NCBI GenBank assembly: GCA_021161305.1
Contig: JAGHAW010000089.1
Coordinates: 1 to 6,171 of the forward strand
Origin: Sulfurimonas sp.
GTDB taxonomy: Bacteria; Campylobacterota; Campylobacteria; Campylobacterales; Sulfurimonadaceae
Reading direction: 5' to 3'
DNA: 6,171 nucleotides
Shown: piece after piece, positions 5,362-6,171 of the stretch
Layout of the letters: each line of letters begins with the position of its first letter
How positions within the stretch are numbered: the stretch's first letter is position 1
Program-made: the position numbers and the translations under genes
Notes under the pieces: model-generated
What the model saw: only the letters and a program-made list of their open reading frames with translations
The model's database searches: none
What the model was told of the DNA's origin: nothing

Positions 5362-5673
5362 TTATAACTGTGTTCTACCTATCTCTTTGTAGGCATTAAG
5401 AGCTTTATTTCTTATCTCTAGCATAAGCTTCATGCTTGTTTCAGCTTTTGAGATAGCAAGAGCTGCTTGATGTAGGTCTTTTACTTGACCTGTTGCCAAA
5501 TCGCCTATAGCTTTTTCACTATCTACTTGAAGTTCATTTACTTCATTCATTGCAGATTTTAGTTTTTCGGCAAATGCCTCTGCTCCACCAATACCTTCAA
5601 CTTTGCTTTTTTGTTTTAGTAAGTCAGCAGTAGATGTGCCGGATAAGCCATCAATCTTTCCAAATTCACTCAA
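5362..5673 (-). CDS. fliE: Flagellar hook-basal body protein FliE
   Basis: FliE is exported by the flagellar type III system and joins the MS ring to the proximal rod, where it is needed for rod assembly. The 103-residue product matches the family's usual length of roughly 100-110. The conserved C-terminal half is recognisable: GDLATGQVKDLHQAALAISKAETSMKL (about 57-83) leads into LMLEIRNKALNAYKEIGRTQL, the signature FliE end. The start is a TTG at 5671-5673; no in-frame ATG lies nearby, and AGAGGA on the minus strand 8 nt upstream supports it. The gene follows flgC by 29 bp in the same direction, indicating one transcript with the rod genes. Downstream, a hairpin cluster separates it from the penicillin-binding protein gene. 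Only the exact start is open to doubt. Confidence 0.95.
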   Translation of the reverse strand: MSEFGKIDGLSGTSTADLLKQKSKVEGIGGAEAFAEKLKSAMNEVNELQVDSEKAIGDLATGQVKDLHQAALAISKAETSMKLMLEIRNKALNAYKEIGRTQL

Positions 5674-5681
5674 AATTTTAT

Positions 5682-5687
5682 TCCTCT
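5682..5687 (-). promoter_or_regulatory. Ribosome binding site AGAGGA supporting the fliE TTG start
   Basis: On the minus strand AGAGGA stands 8 nt before the TTG of fliE, in the 29-bp gap after flgC. It supports a non-ATG start, since no in-frame ATG occurs close by. Confidence 0.5.
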
Positions 5688-5702
5688 TTTAGTTAGTCTT
5701 TT

Positions 5703-6171
5703 TTATTGCAACAGTGAAATAGCAGAATTTGCCATATCTTTTGCACTTTGAAATGCAGCTACATTCGCTTGGTAAGAGCGAGTTGCTTCCACTAAATCGG
5801 CCATTTCGATAACAGGATTAATATTTGGGTAAGCAACATACCCATTTGCATCTGCATCTGGATGATTTGGTTCAAACTTCATCTTTGGTTCTCTGTCATC
5901 TCTTGAGATTTTATCAACTATTACGCTCATTATAGCAGGATTGACTTTTTTGCCGAAAGTTCCTTCACTTAAAGGGTCTTCATATTTTGCACTCTGCGTC
6001 ATGCCGTTTAATGCTTTGTTGAACTGTTCATGAAAATCAATAGCTTTAAAAACAACCTCTCTTCTTCTGTATGGTCCACCCTCTTCGGTACGAGTTGTTT
6101 GTGCATTTGCTATGTTTGATGAGATAGTGTTTACACGAACTCTTTGAGCCGATAAGCCATAACCACTTATA
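5703..6171 (-). CDS. flgC: Flagellar proximal rod protein FlgC (N-terminal few codons outside window)
   Basis: FlgC is one of the rod proteins that, with FlgB and FlgF, form the proximal rod of the flagellar basal body in the periplasm. The frame stays open from the TAA at 5703-5705 to the right edge: 155 codons are visible and the start lies beyond it. The N-terminal flagellar rod signature is clear just inside the edge: SGYGLSAQRVRVNTISSNIA, then NAQTTRTEEGGPYRRREVVF, with the ANA box and GGPYRRR typical of FlgC. The C-terminal helix (DLVEATRSYQANVAAFQSAK followed by DMANSAISLLQ) matches rod/hook family ends. Since FlgC usually begins about 5-10 residues before this point, little is missing. 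The methionine at 6002 is internal. It lies upstream of fliE, and flgB is expected beyond the edge. Confidence 0.95.
   Translation of the reverse strand, partial: ISGYGLSAQRVRVNTISSNIANAQTTRTEEGGPYRRREVVFKAIDFHEQFNKALNGMTQSAKYEDPLSEGTFGKKVNPAIMSVIVDKISRDDREPKMKFEPNHPDADANGYVAYPNINPVIEMADLVEATRSYQANVAAFQSAKDMANSAISLLQ

Noticed and set aside
5703..6002. flgC starting at the methionine at 6002
   Set aside because: The upstream frame encodes the conserved FlgC N-terminal region (GLSAQRVRVN, SSNIANAQTT, GGPYRRR), so the gene runs off the right edge.

Overview
The window is AT-rich bacterial chromosome that reads as a member of the Campylobacterota (Epsilonproteobacteria), most likely a free-living Sulfurimonas-type organism. 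The main support is the minus-strand run flgC-fliE-class B penicillin-binding protein, an arrangement I know from Campylobacter (flgB-flgC-fliE-pbpB) and Helicobacter. Lysine/isoleucine-rich proteins, TTG starts and TATAAT-only promoters fit this. The genus is an inference.

Layout, left to right. 2-361 (+) is the 3' end of an unrecognised lysine-rich gene. 362-1075 (-) is bpt, an N-end-rule leucyltransferase. 1128-1451 (+) is a small unrecognised protein with two membrane segments. 1456-2553 (-) is prfB, peptide release factor 2, with no programmed frameshift. 2605-3426 (+) is panC, pantothenate synthetase. 3406-5163 (-) is a FtsI/PBP-type transpeptidase. 5164-5361 holds no gene but contains a promoter and three palindromic REP-like hairpins. 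5362-5673 (-) is fliE. 5703 to the right edge (-) is flgC, lacking only its first few codons.

The genes are housekeeping: N-end-rule protein turnover, translation termination, coenzyme A precursor synthesis, septal or cell-wall peptidoglycan synthesis, and the proximal rod of the flagellar basal body. Gene orientation alternates strictly over the first 5 kb. The three convergent junctions are extremely tight (0 bp, 4 bp, and a 21-bp overlap) with no intrinsic terminator visible. The two divergent junctions are about 50 bp each, and in both the candidate -10 boxes of the two strands overlap or nearly touch.

I see no sign of a previously undescribed multi-gene system, phage, transposase, CRISPR array or RNA gene. 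The parts most worth a second look are the palindrome cluster inserted between fliE and the penicillin-binding protein gene, a perfect 22-bp palindrome inside the small membrane-protein gene, the shared divergent promoters, and the two unrecognised proteins.
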